Part shown: piece by piece, positions 1-8,902 of the stretch
Numbering within the stretch: position 1 is the first letter of the stretch
How the letters are laid out: each line of letters begins with the position of its first letter
DNA from: an uncultured Collinsella sp.
GTDB taxonomy: Bacteria > Actinomycetota > Coriobacteriia > Coriobacteriales > Coriobacteriaceae
DNA length: 9,634 nucleotides
Direction of reading: 5' to 3'
NCBI GenBank assembly: GCA_902482185.1
Contig: CABSZR010000038.1
Coordinates: 1-9,634 of the forward strand
Translations under genes and position numbers: made by a program
Notes under the pieces: model-generated
Database searches by the model: none
What the model was told of the DNA's origin: nothing
The model's input: only the letters and a program-made list of their open reading frames with translations

Positions 1-1
1 G

Positions 2-466
2 GATTTTACAGTAAAGGATTATCTAATGTATATTGCCAGTTTAAAGGGAATCCGTTCTATGATAGCAGGTAAAAGAGTAAAAGAATTATTAGAACAGGTT
101 GGTCTTGCCAAAAGTGTTAATAAAAAGATGAAAAAACTCTCAGGCGGTATGAAACGTAGAGCAGGAATTGCTCAAGCAATGCTAAACAATCCAAAGATTC
201 TTATTTTGGATGAGGCGACGAGTGCCCTGGATAACGAGAGCGAGGAAGCGGTGCAGGAGTCGCTCGAAGAGCTGGCGCGCGGCCGCACCACGATTATCAT
301 CGCCCATCGTCTCTCGACCATTAAACACGCCGATGAGATTGCGACCGTTGAGCATGGTCGCGTTGTGGAACGTGGCACGCACGAGGAGCTTCTCGCCCGC
401 GGCGGCACCTATGCCCGTTACTATCGAATGCAGTTCGAAGGTGCGCGTGCGCACGAGCTCGACTGA
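2..466 (+). CDS. ABC transporter ATP-binding domain, 5'-truncated and apparently chimeric
   Basis: This is the C-terminal part of a nucleotide-binding domain; the frame is open to the left edge, so the start lies outside. Visible motifs are an ABC signature LSGGMKRR (137-160), Walker B plus D-loop [12 protein letters not shown] (197-232) and the H-loop IIIAHRLS with its switch histidine at 305-307. The two halves disagree. Up to about 205 the DNA is AT-rich and the protein ([28 protein letters not shown]) resembles ABC-2/NatA-type drug or bacitracin exporters of Firmicutes, which normally continue DEPTAGLDP. From about 212 the DNA is GC-rich like the rest of the window and the protein ([38 protein letters not shown]) is that of an MsbA/MdlB-like exporter with fused membrane domain. 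I infer that the real local gene is the exporter and that the first ~205 bases are foreign or misjoined. The stop lies 19 bases before the next gene, suggesting one operon. Confidence 0.85.
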   Translation, partial: DFTVKDYLMYIASLKGIRSMIAGKRVKELLEQVGLAKSVNKKMKKLSGGMKRRAGIAQAMLNNPKILILDEATSALDNESEEAVQESLEELARGRTTIIIAHRLSTIKHADEIATVEHGRVVERGTHEELLARGGTYARYYRMQFEGARAHELD

Positions 467-485
467 TTGATATGACAGGAAGATC

Positions 486-1451
486 ATGGCTGATAAGAAC
501 CCTTTGACTCCGGAAGAAGTGACGGAGTTATTCTCCGAAATCGATGCATCCGGCGTCTTGGATCCTACGCTTGCCAAAAAGCGTACCGAGCGCATGCGCG
601 AGAAAGAGACCGCCGTCAAGCACGGTGACAAGGCGACGCTGGCGCGGCTGCGCAGCGAGGACCGCGCGAGTCAGGCAAAACATATCGACCCGCTGTCCGA
701 GGACGACCCTTCGGGTTCGCAGGTGAGCCATACCATTACGAAGACTGCCATGGCCGTGGTTATCGGCATCTTGGTGCTGATTGTGGGCATGCAGATTGGC
801 TACGGCGTAATGCGACGTCTGAACACCGCAAACCTCTCCGACAGCGTTTCGGTGGATACCGTCTCGACCGCGCTCAAGGGTGGACTTGAATGGGGCAATG
901 GCTTTACGCAGTTCCCGCTCGATTTTACCGTCGACGAGGCAGATGAGCGCACGGGCACGGTTGAGGTGACGGTGCTGGACACGTCTTCTGCCAATGAACT
1001 CGAGCTGCTGTCCAACGGTCAGATTCAGGCGGCGGCGCTCGCAACCAATGCGCTGCTCAACGACAAAATCGACCGCGTGGTGTATAACGTTCACGCCTAT
1101 ATCGACGAGGACAGCAATATCCAGCATGATTCCTTCTTTGGCATGTTTCCCGCTCAGGGCCACCAGAGCGCCATCCTGACGTTCGTCTGGACCAAGAGTT
1201 CGTCCAACGCCACGAATATCGACTGGAAGATGCGCATCGTAAGCATGGACGATACCATTGCCGAGCGCATTCAAAAACAGGTCAACTCGGTTTCGTCGCT
1301 TATCGAGGACCCGGTGGTGAGCCAGACCAAGATTGCGGAGGAACAGGCCGAGCGCGATCTTGAGCATCGTCTGCACGGTCGAGAGATCTTCCGCGGCGGA
1401 AAGCCTGATCGCACGCCGTCCGAGCTGCTGGAGCAGGACAAGCAAAAGTAG
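486..1451 (+). CDS. single-pass membrane protein of unknown function
   Basis: I do not recognise this 321-residue protein. Residues 1-85 are charged and hydrophilic, with a Lys/Arg/Glu-rich stretch around 30-65 that could be helical. One hydrophobic segment at about 86-109 (AVVIGILVLIVGMQIGYGVM) is the only membrane span, followed by Arg-Arg. Residues ~115-260 look like a folded alpha/beta domain with alternating strands (TGTVEVTVLD, RVVYNVHAYI, SAILTFVWT). The last ~60 residues are charged and probably helical. No signal peptidase or lipobox motif is seen. The start ATG follows an AGGAAG at 477-482 and lies 19 bases after the ABC gene stop, so the two are probably co-transcribed and this protein may assist the exporter; that is context only. 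A strong terminator ends the unit 24 bases downstream. The orientation of the large domain is not settled by the charge pattern, although export is plausible. Confidence 0.8.
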   Translation: MADKNPLTPEEVTELFSEIDASGVLDPTLAKKRTERMREKETAVKHGDKATLARLRSEDRASQAKHIDPLSEDDPSGSQVSHTITKTAMAVVIGILVLIVGMQIGYGVMRRLNTANLSDSVSVDTVSTALKGGLEWGNGFTQFPLDFTVDEADERTGTVEVTVLDTSSANELELLSNGQIQAAALATNALLNDKIDRVVYNVHAYIDEDSNIQHDSFFGMFPAQGHQSAILTFVWTKSSSNATNIDWKMRIVSMDDTIAERIQKQVNSVSSLIEDPVVSQTKIAEEQAERDLEHRLHGREIFRGGKPDRTPSELLEQDKQK

Positions 1452-1474
1452 TCCGCAGCCATATAGAACGATGC

Positions 1475-1513
1475 CATCCCGCGTGAGTCACAAGACCACG
1501 CGGGATGATTTTT
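1475..1513 (+). terminator. intrinsic terminator after the ABC/membrane-protein operon
   Basis: A perfect 11-bp stem pairs 1475-1485 (CATCCCGCGTG) with 1497-1507 (CACGCGGGATG) around an 11-base loop. It is followed directly by A and five T residues (1508-1513). The T-run is only on the plus-strand side, so it ends transcription from the left-hand operon and separates it from carAB. Confidence 0.88.
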
Positions 1514-1587
1514 CTGGGACGGGGATTAAAAAATCATTATGCATAGGAAGTCATAATTATCATTTTGTAAACAATTCTATGTAATTA

Positions 1588-1616
1588 ATGCCATGGGCGA
1601 TGCTTGCGGTTAGAAT
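1588..1616 (+). promoter_or_regulatory. probable carAB promoter
   Basis: A TAGAAT hexamer at 1611-1616 matches the -10 consensus in five of six positions. ATGCCA at 1588-1593, with a 17-base spacer, matches TTGACA in four of six. The upstream region 1520-1590 is strikingly AT-rich in an otherwise GC-rich window, as an UP-element-like region would be. Predicted transcription would begin near 1623, just before the PyrR-type hairpin. The -10 is framed by GCGGT (1606-1610) and ACCGC (1617-1621), a perfect dyad that could be an operator. No experimental support. Confidence 0.45.
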
Positions 1617-1637
1617 ACCGCGAGGCCTAACTACACA

Positions 1638-1670
1638 CCTTTAAGCCGGTCCTGTGAGACCGGGAAGGAG
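1638..1670 (+). promoter_or_regulatory. PyrR-binding RNA hairpin overlapping the carA Shine-Dalgarno
   Basis: The carA leader can fold into the two-part hairpin known for PyrR sites. A lower stem CCTT (1638-1641) pairs with AAGG (1665-1668). An asymmetric internal loop follows (TAAG against G). An upper stem CCGGTC (1646-1651) pairs with GACCGG (1658-1663) around CTGTGA. The tip GTCCTGTGAGAC at 1649-1660 fits the conserved PyrR loop (GUCC-N-G-N-GAG-R-C). The 3' strand of the lower stem is part of the SD AAGGAG (1665-1670), and no terminator or antiterminator lies between here and carA. This suggests that UMP/UTP-bound PyrR blocks ribosome access, as described for mycobacterial pyr leaders, and not the attenuation used in Bacillus. 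The fold was done by hand; the pyrR gene is not in the window. Confidence 0.8.
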
Positions 1671-1674
1671 AACT

Positions 1675-3120
1675 ATGGCGAACAACCATATTGCGGGCGC
1701 TGCCGCCCGCACCATCGCGCCCAGTGAGCTGTGCCAGCGTATGCTGGCTAAAACCAGCAAGGGCACCTGCGGTCCCTGCATCCTGTATCTTGAGGATGGG
1801 ACCATTTTTTATGGCCGTGCATGCGGTGCCGAGGGTACTGCGACCGGCGAGGTCTGCTTCAACACCTCGCTTGAGGGCTACTTTGAGGTCATGACCGACC
1901 CGAGCTATGCCGGCCAAATCGTAACCATGACCTATCCGCAGATCGGCAACTACGGCATTGACGAGACCGATGTTCAGTCGGCCTTCCCCGGCGATACCGC
2001 TCGCCCCGCGAGCGCTCCCGCCATGCGCGGCATGGTCGTCCATGACATGTGCGCCACGCCTTCTAACTGGCGCTCGACTGTCAGCGTGCCGGAGTACCTG
2101 CGTGCACACGGCATCGTCGCTATCGAGGGCGTCGACACCCGCGCTCTTGTGCGCCACCTGCGCGACAACGGCTCCAAGATGGGTATCATCTCGACCGAGG
2201 TCTTTGACGTCGACGAACTTGCCGAGCGTCTGGCCGCAGCCCCCACGTTGGTGGGCGAGAACTTGGTCAAGACCGTGAGCTGCCCTGAGCCCCACGAGTT
2301 TGCAGCTGCCGACCTGCCCGCTACGCATGACTTTGCGCTTGCCCCTGCCGCTCCTTCCCGCCACAAAGTGGTCGCCTACGATTGTGGCGTCAAACGCGGC
2401 ATCCTGGAGGGTCTGGTCCGTGCCGGCTGCGGCCTTACTGTCGTGCCGTGGGATACGCCCGCCCAGCAGGTGCTCGACATGAATCCCGATGGCGTCTTTT
2501 TGTCCAACGGCCCCGGCGATCCCGATGCCGTGGTGGAGACCTACGAGCAGGTGCAGCAGCTGATCGGCAAGGTGCCGGTCTTTGGTATTTGCCTGGGTCA
2601 TCAGATGATCAGCTTGGCGTGCGGCGCTCAGATGGAAAAGCTTAAGTTCGGCCACCGCGGTGGTAACCAGCCGGTTATGAACCTGGTGAGCCGTCGCGTG
2701 GAGATCACCGCGCAAAACCACGGCTTTGGCCTGCTGTTCCCCAGCTTGGGCAAGCTCGTCCCCGAGCTTTCGGGCGACGAGACCGAGCATACGGTCGATG
2801 GCGATCTGCGCGCCTGGGTGCGTCGCGGCATCGCGCCGGTCGTGATGAACGAGCGCTTTGGTCGCATTCGTCTGACGCACGTGAACCTCAATGACGGTAC
2901 CGCCGAGGGCATCCAGCTGCTCGACGCGCCGTGCTTCTCGGTGCAGTACCACCCCGAGGCCTCACCTGGCCCCACCGATGCTCACTATCTCTTTACCGCC
3001 TTTACGCGACTCATGGACGGCGAGGAGAACTACCTGGACATCGACACCGCGAAGGACCGCCTGCAGGGCTGGAACTTTGCCGACAATGGTTCCGCTGCGA
3101 CCGAGACCGAGGAGAACTAA
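1675..3120 (+). CDS. carA: carbamoyl-phosphate synthase small (glutaminase) subunit
   Basis: CarA hydrolyses glutamine and channels ammonia to CarB for carbamoyl phosphate, the precursor of pyrimidines and arginine; it acts in the cytosol. The N-terminal CarA domain is seen from about residue 35 ([37 protein letters not shown]). The class I glutamine amidotransferase domain has [15 protein letters not shown] with nucleophile Cys306, and HPEASPGP with His426 and Glu428, so the catalytic triad is intact. At 481 residues it is much longer than the usual ~360-390. It has ~30 extra residues at the N terminus, about 48 residues between NHGFG (348-352) and THVNLNDGT (from 401) where E. coli has about 12, and an acidic C-terminal tail. 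I chose ATG 1675 because AAGGAG at 1665-1670 sits four bases upstream; a GTG at 1654 in the same frame falls inside the PyrR hairpin and is unlikely. One base separates its stop from carB. Confidence 0.96.
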   Translation: MANNHIAGAAARTIAPSELCQRMLAKTSKGTCGPCILYLEDGTIFYGRACGAEGTATGEVCFNTSLEGYFEVMTDPSYAGQIVTMTYPQIGNYGIDETDVQSAFPGDTARPASAPAMRGMVVHDMCATPSNWRSTVSVPEYLRAHGIVAIEGVDTRALVRHLRDNGSKMGIISTEVFDVDELAERLAAAPTLVGENLVKTVSCPEPHEFAAADLPATHDFALAPAAPSRHKVVAYDCGVKRGILEGLVRAGCGLTVVPWDTPAQQVLDMNPDGVFLSNGPGDPDAVVETYEQVQQLIGKVPVFGICLGHQMISLACGAQMEKLKFGHRGGNQPVMNLVSRRVEITAQNHGFGLLFPSLGKLVPELSGDETEHTVDGDLRAWVRRGIAPVVMNERFGRIRLTHVNLNDGTAEGIQLLDAPCFSVQYHPEASPGPTDAHYLFTAFTRLMDGEENYLDIDTAKDRLQGWNFADNGSAATETEEN

Positions 3121-3121
3121 C

Positions 3122-6436
<3,315 letters not shown>

Positions 6437-6448
6437 TGTGACCTGTCC

Positions 6449-6539
6449 GGCCGGGGTGGGAGGGGCCGAGATTTCCCCCTTTCGCTCCGGCTGCAAGCAG
6501 AGTCGCTCAGGAGGAAACTCGGCCCCTCCCGCCCCGGCC
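6449..6539 (-). repeat. long inverted repeat IR1 with conserved GAGCGA tip, just after carB
   Basis: Arms 6449-6476 and 6513-6539 pair over 27 positions with one G-T wobble (6457/6531) and one bulged A (6471). The tip, read on the minus strand, is GAGCGA (6508-6503), a 15-base mini-hairpin segment, then GAGCGAA (6487-6481). The same tip is found in the repeat at 6690-6794 on the other strand. The element starts 13 bases after the carB stop. It lacks a following T-run, so it is not a standard intrinsic terminator, though it could stall polymerase or protect the carAB mRNA 3' end. The strand given is that of the GAGCGA boxes. Confidence 0.8.
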
Positions 6540-6612
6540 TGCGGTGACTTGGCTGCACCGTGTGCTGCGGAAGGGGCTTTGCGCGATGACTAGGGCTGAA
6601 TAAAAAGTGAGT

Positions 6613-6648
6613 GTGGGATCCGCCGTTCGTTCGAACGGCGGATCCCAC
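6613..6648. terminator. perfect 17-bp palindrome, probable terminator
   Basis: Arms of 17 bases (6613-6629 and 6632-6648) are perfectly complementary around two central bases. On the plus strand it is followed by GTTAATATTTC, a weak T-rich tail. On the minus strand it is followed, a few bases on, by the complement of AATAAAAAG (6599-6607), a better T-run. A bidirectional or weak terminator for carAB is the likeliest role. It does not share the GAGCGA tip of its two neighbours. Confidence 0.55.
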
Positions 6649-6689
6649 GTTAATATTTCAGCCAACGTACGTCATGGCAATCCCCGGTA

Positions 6690-6794
6690 GGTCCCCGGGT
6701 GCCCCGCGGCAGGCTGGGTTTATTGTCCGAGCGACTTTGCGAAGCAAGGGGAGCGAAGATAAAAACCCAGCCCGCCGCGGGGCACCCGGGGACC
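6690..6794 (+). repeat. long inverted repeat IR3 with conserved GAGCGA tip, upstream of purE
   Basis: Arms 6690-6721 and 6763-6794 pair over 32 positions with a single A/C mismatch (6711/6773). The tip contains GAGCGA (6729-6734), a mini-hairpin CTTTGC-GAA-GCAAGG (6735-6749), then GAGCGAA (6751-6757). If the two GAGCGA boxes face each other, G-A pairs flank two G-C pairs, a recurrent RNA fold. The tip matches the repeat at 6449-6539 in reverse orientation, while the arms are unrelated. The right arm ends 17 bases before the purE -10. Confidence 0.82.
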
Positions 6795-6811
6795 GCAGGG
6801 ACGGGAGCAGC

Positions 6812-6829
6812 TATACTACTCTCAGTAGT
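6812..6829 (+). promoter_or_regulatory. candidate purE -10 element with overlapping dyad
   Basis: TATACT at 6812-6817 is a good -10 hexamer. No convincing -35 is seen; the correctly spaced bases GGGACC (6789-6794) are the end of the inverted repeat. ACTACT (6815-6820) and AGTAGT (6824-6829) form a perfect 6-bp dyad across the expected transcription start, a possible operator. A further 5-bp hairpin, CGCGG/CCGCG (6837-6841 and 6847-6851), lies in the leader. Confidence 0.35.
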
Positions 6830-6880
6830 TAAGGGTCGCGGATTGGCCGCGTCACCGCTCTCAACAGGAGGTCTTTGTTT

Positions 6881-7345
6881 ATGGCAGATCAAAAGCCGGT
6901 TGTCGGGATCATCATGGGCTCCAAGTCCGATCTGGGCGTTATGGAAGGCTGCACCGCCGAGCTCGAGGCGCTTGGTGTGCCCTATGAGCTCGTCATTGCG
7001 AGCGCACACCGCACGCCGGCGAAGGTCCACGAGTGGGCCTCGACTGCCGCCGATCGCGGTATCAAAGTGATTATCGCCGCCGCCGGCAAGGCTGCTCACC
7101 TGGGCGGTGTCGTGGCTGCGTTTACGCCGCTGCCGGTCATCGGCGTGCCTATGAAGACGAGCGATCTGGGTGGTATGGACTCGCTGCTGTCGATGGTGCA
7201 GATGCCTTCGGGCGTGCCCGTTGCCTGTGTGGCCATCAACGGTGCCAAGAACGCTGCCATTTACGCCACGCAGATTCTGGGCGCATGCGACCCCGAGTAC
7301 CGCAAGGTTATCGAGAAGATGAAGCAGGAGATGGCTGACGCCTAA
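6881..7345 (+). CDS. purE: N5-carboxyaminoimidazole ribonucleotide mutase (class I PurE)
   Basis: PurE converts N5-CAIR to CAIR in de novo purine synthesis in the cytosol; PurK normally supplies N5-CAIR. The 154-residue length fits single-domain bacterial PurE. Conserved blocks are IIMGSKSDLGVM near the N terminus, ASAHRTP, the AAAGKAAHLGGVVAAFTPLP glycine-rich loop, VIGVPMKT, and SLLSMVQMPSGVPVACVAI. The last two favour the bacterial class I mutase over the class II AIR carboxylase. I chose ATG 6881, nine bases after AGGAGG (6866-6871); an in-frame TTG at 6875 is only three bases from it. No purK or other pur gene is in the window. The sortase gene follows after 36 bases on the same strand with its own ribosome-binding site, so co-transcription is likely but functionally unexplained. 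Confidence 0.95.
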   Translation: MADQKPVVGIIMGSKSDLGVMEGCTAELEALGVPYELVIASAHRTPAKVHEWASTAADRGIKVIIAAAGKAAHLGGVVAAFTPLPVIGVPMKTSDLGGMDSLLSMVQMPSGVPVACVAINGAKNAAIYATQILGACDPEYRKVIEKMKQEMADA

Positions 7346-7381
7346 GCGCTCTGCCAGTCCATTTGCAGCATAAGGAGAGCC

Positions 7382-8380
7382 ATGTCCGACTATCAGGGAA
7401 AGCGTTTTTCGGCTTCTCGGATTCCCGATCCAGCCAAGTCGGGAGCAGCCCGCGCGCCGCAGCAGGGTCGGACATCCTCTCCTCAGCAGTCACGTGCGCC
7501 GCGCCCCGTGACGCCGGCGAAGCATCGCCGTCAGGATACACCTGCTGCATATCGCCCTTCGTCATACAGTACGGCCAAGAAGTCACCTCGCTCTTCGGCG
7601 CATGCCGCGCCATCGAGCTATACCGAGCCGCCGCGCAAAAATCGCCGCTCCGTCATTCCCATTCTGCTCATCATCATCGGTATTGGCCTGATCGTTGCTG
7701 CGGCCGCTATCTTTATCAACGCGCAGATTGGCTACAAGCAGGCGAGCGAGTCGTATCAAAAAATCGAAAAGCAATATGTGAGCGACAAGGACGCCAGTGG
7801 CGTGCCAATTATCGACTTCAATGCGCTTGCCCAGACAAATCCCGAGGTTGTGGGTTGGATTTACGCACCCGGCACCAACATCAACTACCCCGTGGTGCAG
7901 ACCAACAACAACTCCAAGTACCTCAACACGCTGTTCGACGGCACCGCCAATGCGTCGGGTGCCATCTTCCTGGATAGCGACGACACCGCGCCGGGCATGG
8001 TGGATCAGCAGACCACGATTTACGGTCATCACATGAACGACGGTTCGATGTTCAACGTGATTTCGGATACGACCGATCAAGCGACGTTCGACAGCATGGA
8101 CTACGTGTACTACATCACACGTGACGCGACGTATAAGCTGCGTCCGCTGGCGACCAAGGTGGTCGAGGACACGTATGCCAAGGCGCGCACGCCCAACTTT
8201 GAGGGCGATGACGGACTGAAGAATTATCTGTCCGAGATGCTCGACGGTGCCTCTGCCGTGGCGAGCGATGCCACCGATCGTGCCGCTTCGGCAACCAAGG
8301 TCGTAACGCTTGTGACCTGCCGTTCGCTGTCATTTAGCAATACGCGCGCCGTCATGGTGCTCACGCTGGTCGAGGAATAA
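7382..8380 (+). CDS. class B sortase, membrane-anchored transpeptidase
   Basis: Sortases cut a C-terminal sorting signal and join the protein to the cell wall or to a pilin lysine outside the membrane. Of 332 residues, 1-90 form a long Pro/Ser/Ala/Arg-rich, strongly basic and probably disordered N-terminal region. One membrane span lies at about 91-112 (VIPILLIIIGIGLIVAAAAI), followed by the catalytic domain. The domain has the class B hallmarks: NPEVVGWIYAPGTNINYPVV, TIYGHHM with catalytic His216, TLVTC with nucleophile Cys313, and SNTRAV with Arg322; all three active residues are present. The N-terminal tail is longer than the short cytoplasmic end usual in this family. AAGGAG (7372-7377) sits four bases before the ATG. 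No sorting-signal substrate or pilin gene is in the window, so this looks like a stand-alone rather than pilus-cluster sortase. Whether it is SrtB-like in specificity cannot be told from sequence alone. Confidence 0.93.
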   Translation: MSDYQGKRFSASRIPDPAKSGAARAPQQGRTSSPQQSRAPRPVTPAKHRRQDTPAAYRPSSYSTAKKSPRSSAHAAPSSYTEPPRKNRRSVIPILLIIIGIGLIVAAAAIFINAQIGYKQASESYQKIEKQYVSDKDASGVPIIDFNALAQTNPEVVGWIYAPGTNINYPVVQTNNNSKYLNTLFDGTANASGAIFLDSDDTAPGMVDQQTTIYGHHMNDGSMFNVISDTTDQATFDSMDYVYYITRDATYKLRPLATKVVEDTYAKARTPNFEGDDGLKNYLSEMLDGASAVASDATDRAASATKVVTLVTCRSLSFSNTRAVMVLTLVEE

Positions 8381-8433
8381 AGTGTCCGGGCCCCGTCCCA
8401 AAAAGACTACCCTGGAAATCAAAAGGAGAAATG

Positions 8434-8850
8434 ATGCTTGAGAACGGCAAATCGATGCCTTCGGTTGATGCTTGGCTGCGCGAAGCCAAGGCCGATGTTT
8501 CGGCGGCTGATTGTGGGATGTACCTGACACACAACGGCGTGGTGCGCGCGACGCCCAAGGCCGAAGTGCGCGGAGTCGAGACCGATGGCGTGGCGCCAGG
8601 CCACAAGGTGGGCGGCATGGTGTTTGGCTTCGATGCCGAAAAGGTGCAGGCCGCTATCGAGGCGACGCGCACGATGCCGGGTATCGGCTATGTGCGCGTG
8701 TGGCTGGCGAGCGGCGAGCTTACCGTGGGCGACGACATCATGCTCGTGCTCATTGGCGGAGACATTCGCCCGCATGTGGTCGATGCGCTGCAGTCGCTCG
8801 TCGGCACCATCAAGAACGAGTGCGTGAGCGAGGTCGAGCGCGAGGCGTAA
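8434..8850 (+). CDS. MoaE-like protein (molybdopterin synthase catalytic subunit family, divergent)
   Basis: The 138-residue protein resembles MoaE-family proteins, which carry sulfur from MoaD onto precursor Z to make molybdopterin. Matching points are a CGMYLTHNGVVR strand near the N terminus (MoaE: G-V-V-x-F-x-G-x-V-R) and YVRVWLASGELTVGDDIM at about 86-103 (MoaE: IGEL-x-x-GD-x-I). MoaE proteins normally end with a Lys-rich P-F-W-K-K-E block holding two key lysines. Here the region reads SLVGTIKNECVSEVE, so Lys127 may remain but the second lysine and the Trp are absent. No moaD or other molybdenum-cofactor gene is near. It may therefore be a MoaE relative with another role. AAGGAG at 8424-8429 is four bases before ATG 8434 and one base before ATG 8431; I chose 8434 because other genes here also use four. 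It lies 53 bases after the sortase gene, probably in the same operon. Confidence 0.7.
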   Translation: MLENGKSMPSVDAWLREAKADVSAADCGMYLTHNGVVRATPKAEVRGVETDGVAPGHKVGGMVFGFDAEKVQAAIEATRTMPGIGYVRVWLASGELTVGDDIMLVLIGGDIRPHVVDALQSLVGTIKNECVSEVEREA

Positions 8851-8902
8851 GGCCTCGTCGGCAATCCGAGTCTGTCTATAGCGAAAGCCCGCCGGCAGTT
8901 CA
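8851..8902. other. short spacer between moaE-like gene and insertion sequence
   Basis: Fifty-two bases with no gene and no convincing terminator. The expected end of the purE-sortase-moaE transcript may therefore lie beyond the inserted element, or transcription may run into it against the transposase. Confidence 0.5.

Larger units (their letters stand above)
6437..6880. other. 444-base intergenic region rich in long inverted repeats
   Basis: No credible gene is seen between carB and purE. The space holds three inverted repeats in a row (6449-6539, 6613-6648, 6690-6794), followed by the purE promoter and leader. Between the first and second repeat (6540-6612) I see only a short A-rich run at 6600-6606. 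The concentration of strong palindromes here is unlike any other gap in the window. Confidence 0.8.

Noticed and set aside
528..1445. A 305-codon minus-strand open frame opposite the membrane-protein gene
   Set aside because: It is a GC-driven shadow with no motif. The plus-strand gene has a ribosome-binding site, a membrane span and a terminator.
1536..1557. ATTATG/CATAAT repeat considered as an arginine-repressor (ARG) box for carAB
   Set aside because: The arms match each other but spacing and bases do not fit the TGAAT-type ARG box consensus; it is likely incidental in an AT-rich region.
1654..1674. GTG start for carA upstream of ATG 1675
   Set aside because: It lies in the loop of the PyrR hairpin with no SD before it; ATG 1675 follows AAGGAG at four bases.
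1627..2952. A 441-codon minus-strand open frame opposite carA
   Set aside because: It has the same antisense composition as the other shadows; carA with its full catalytic triad explains this DNA.
2891..3121. Possible N-terminal extension of carB starting inside carA
   Set aside because: The extra residues are low-complexity and out of frame with carA. ATG 3122 has a well-spaced SD and begins the canonical CarB N terminus.
6437..6880. A CRISPR array in the repeat-rich gap
   Set aside because: The repeats are long palindromes in opposite orientations, not short direct repeats with regular spacers.
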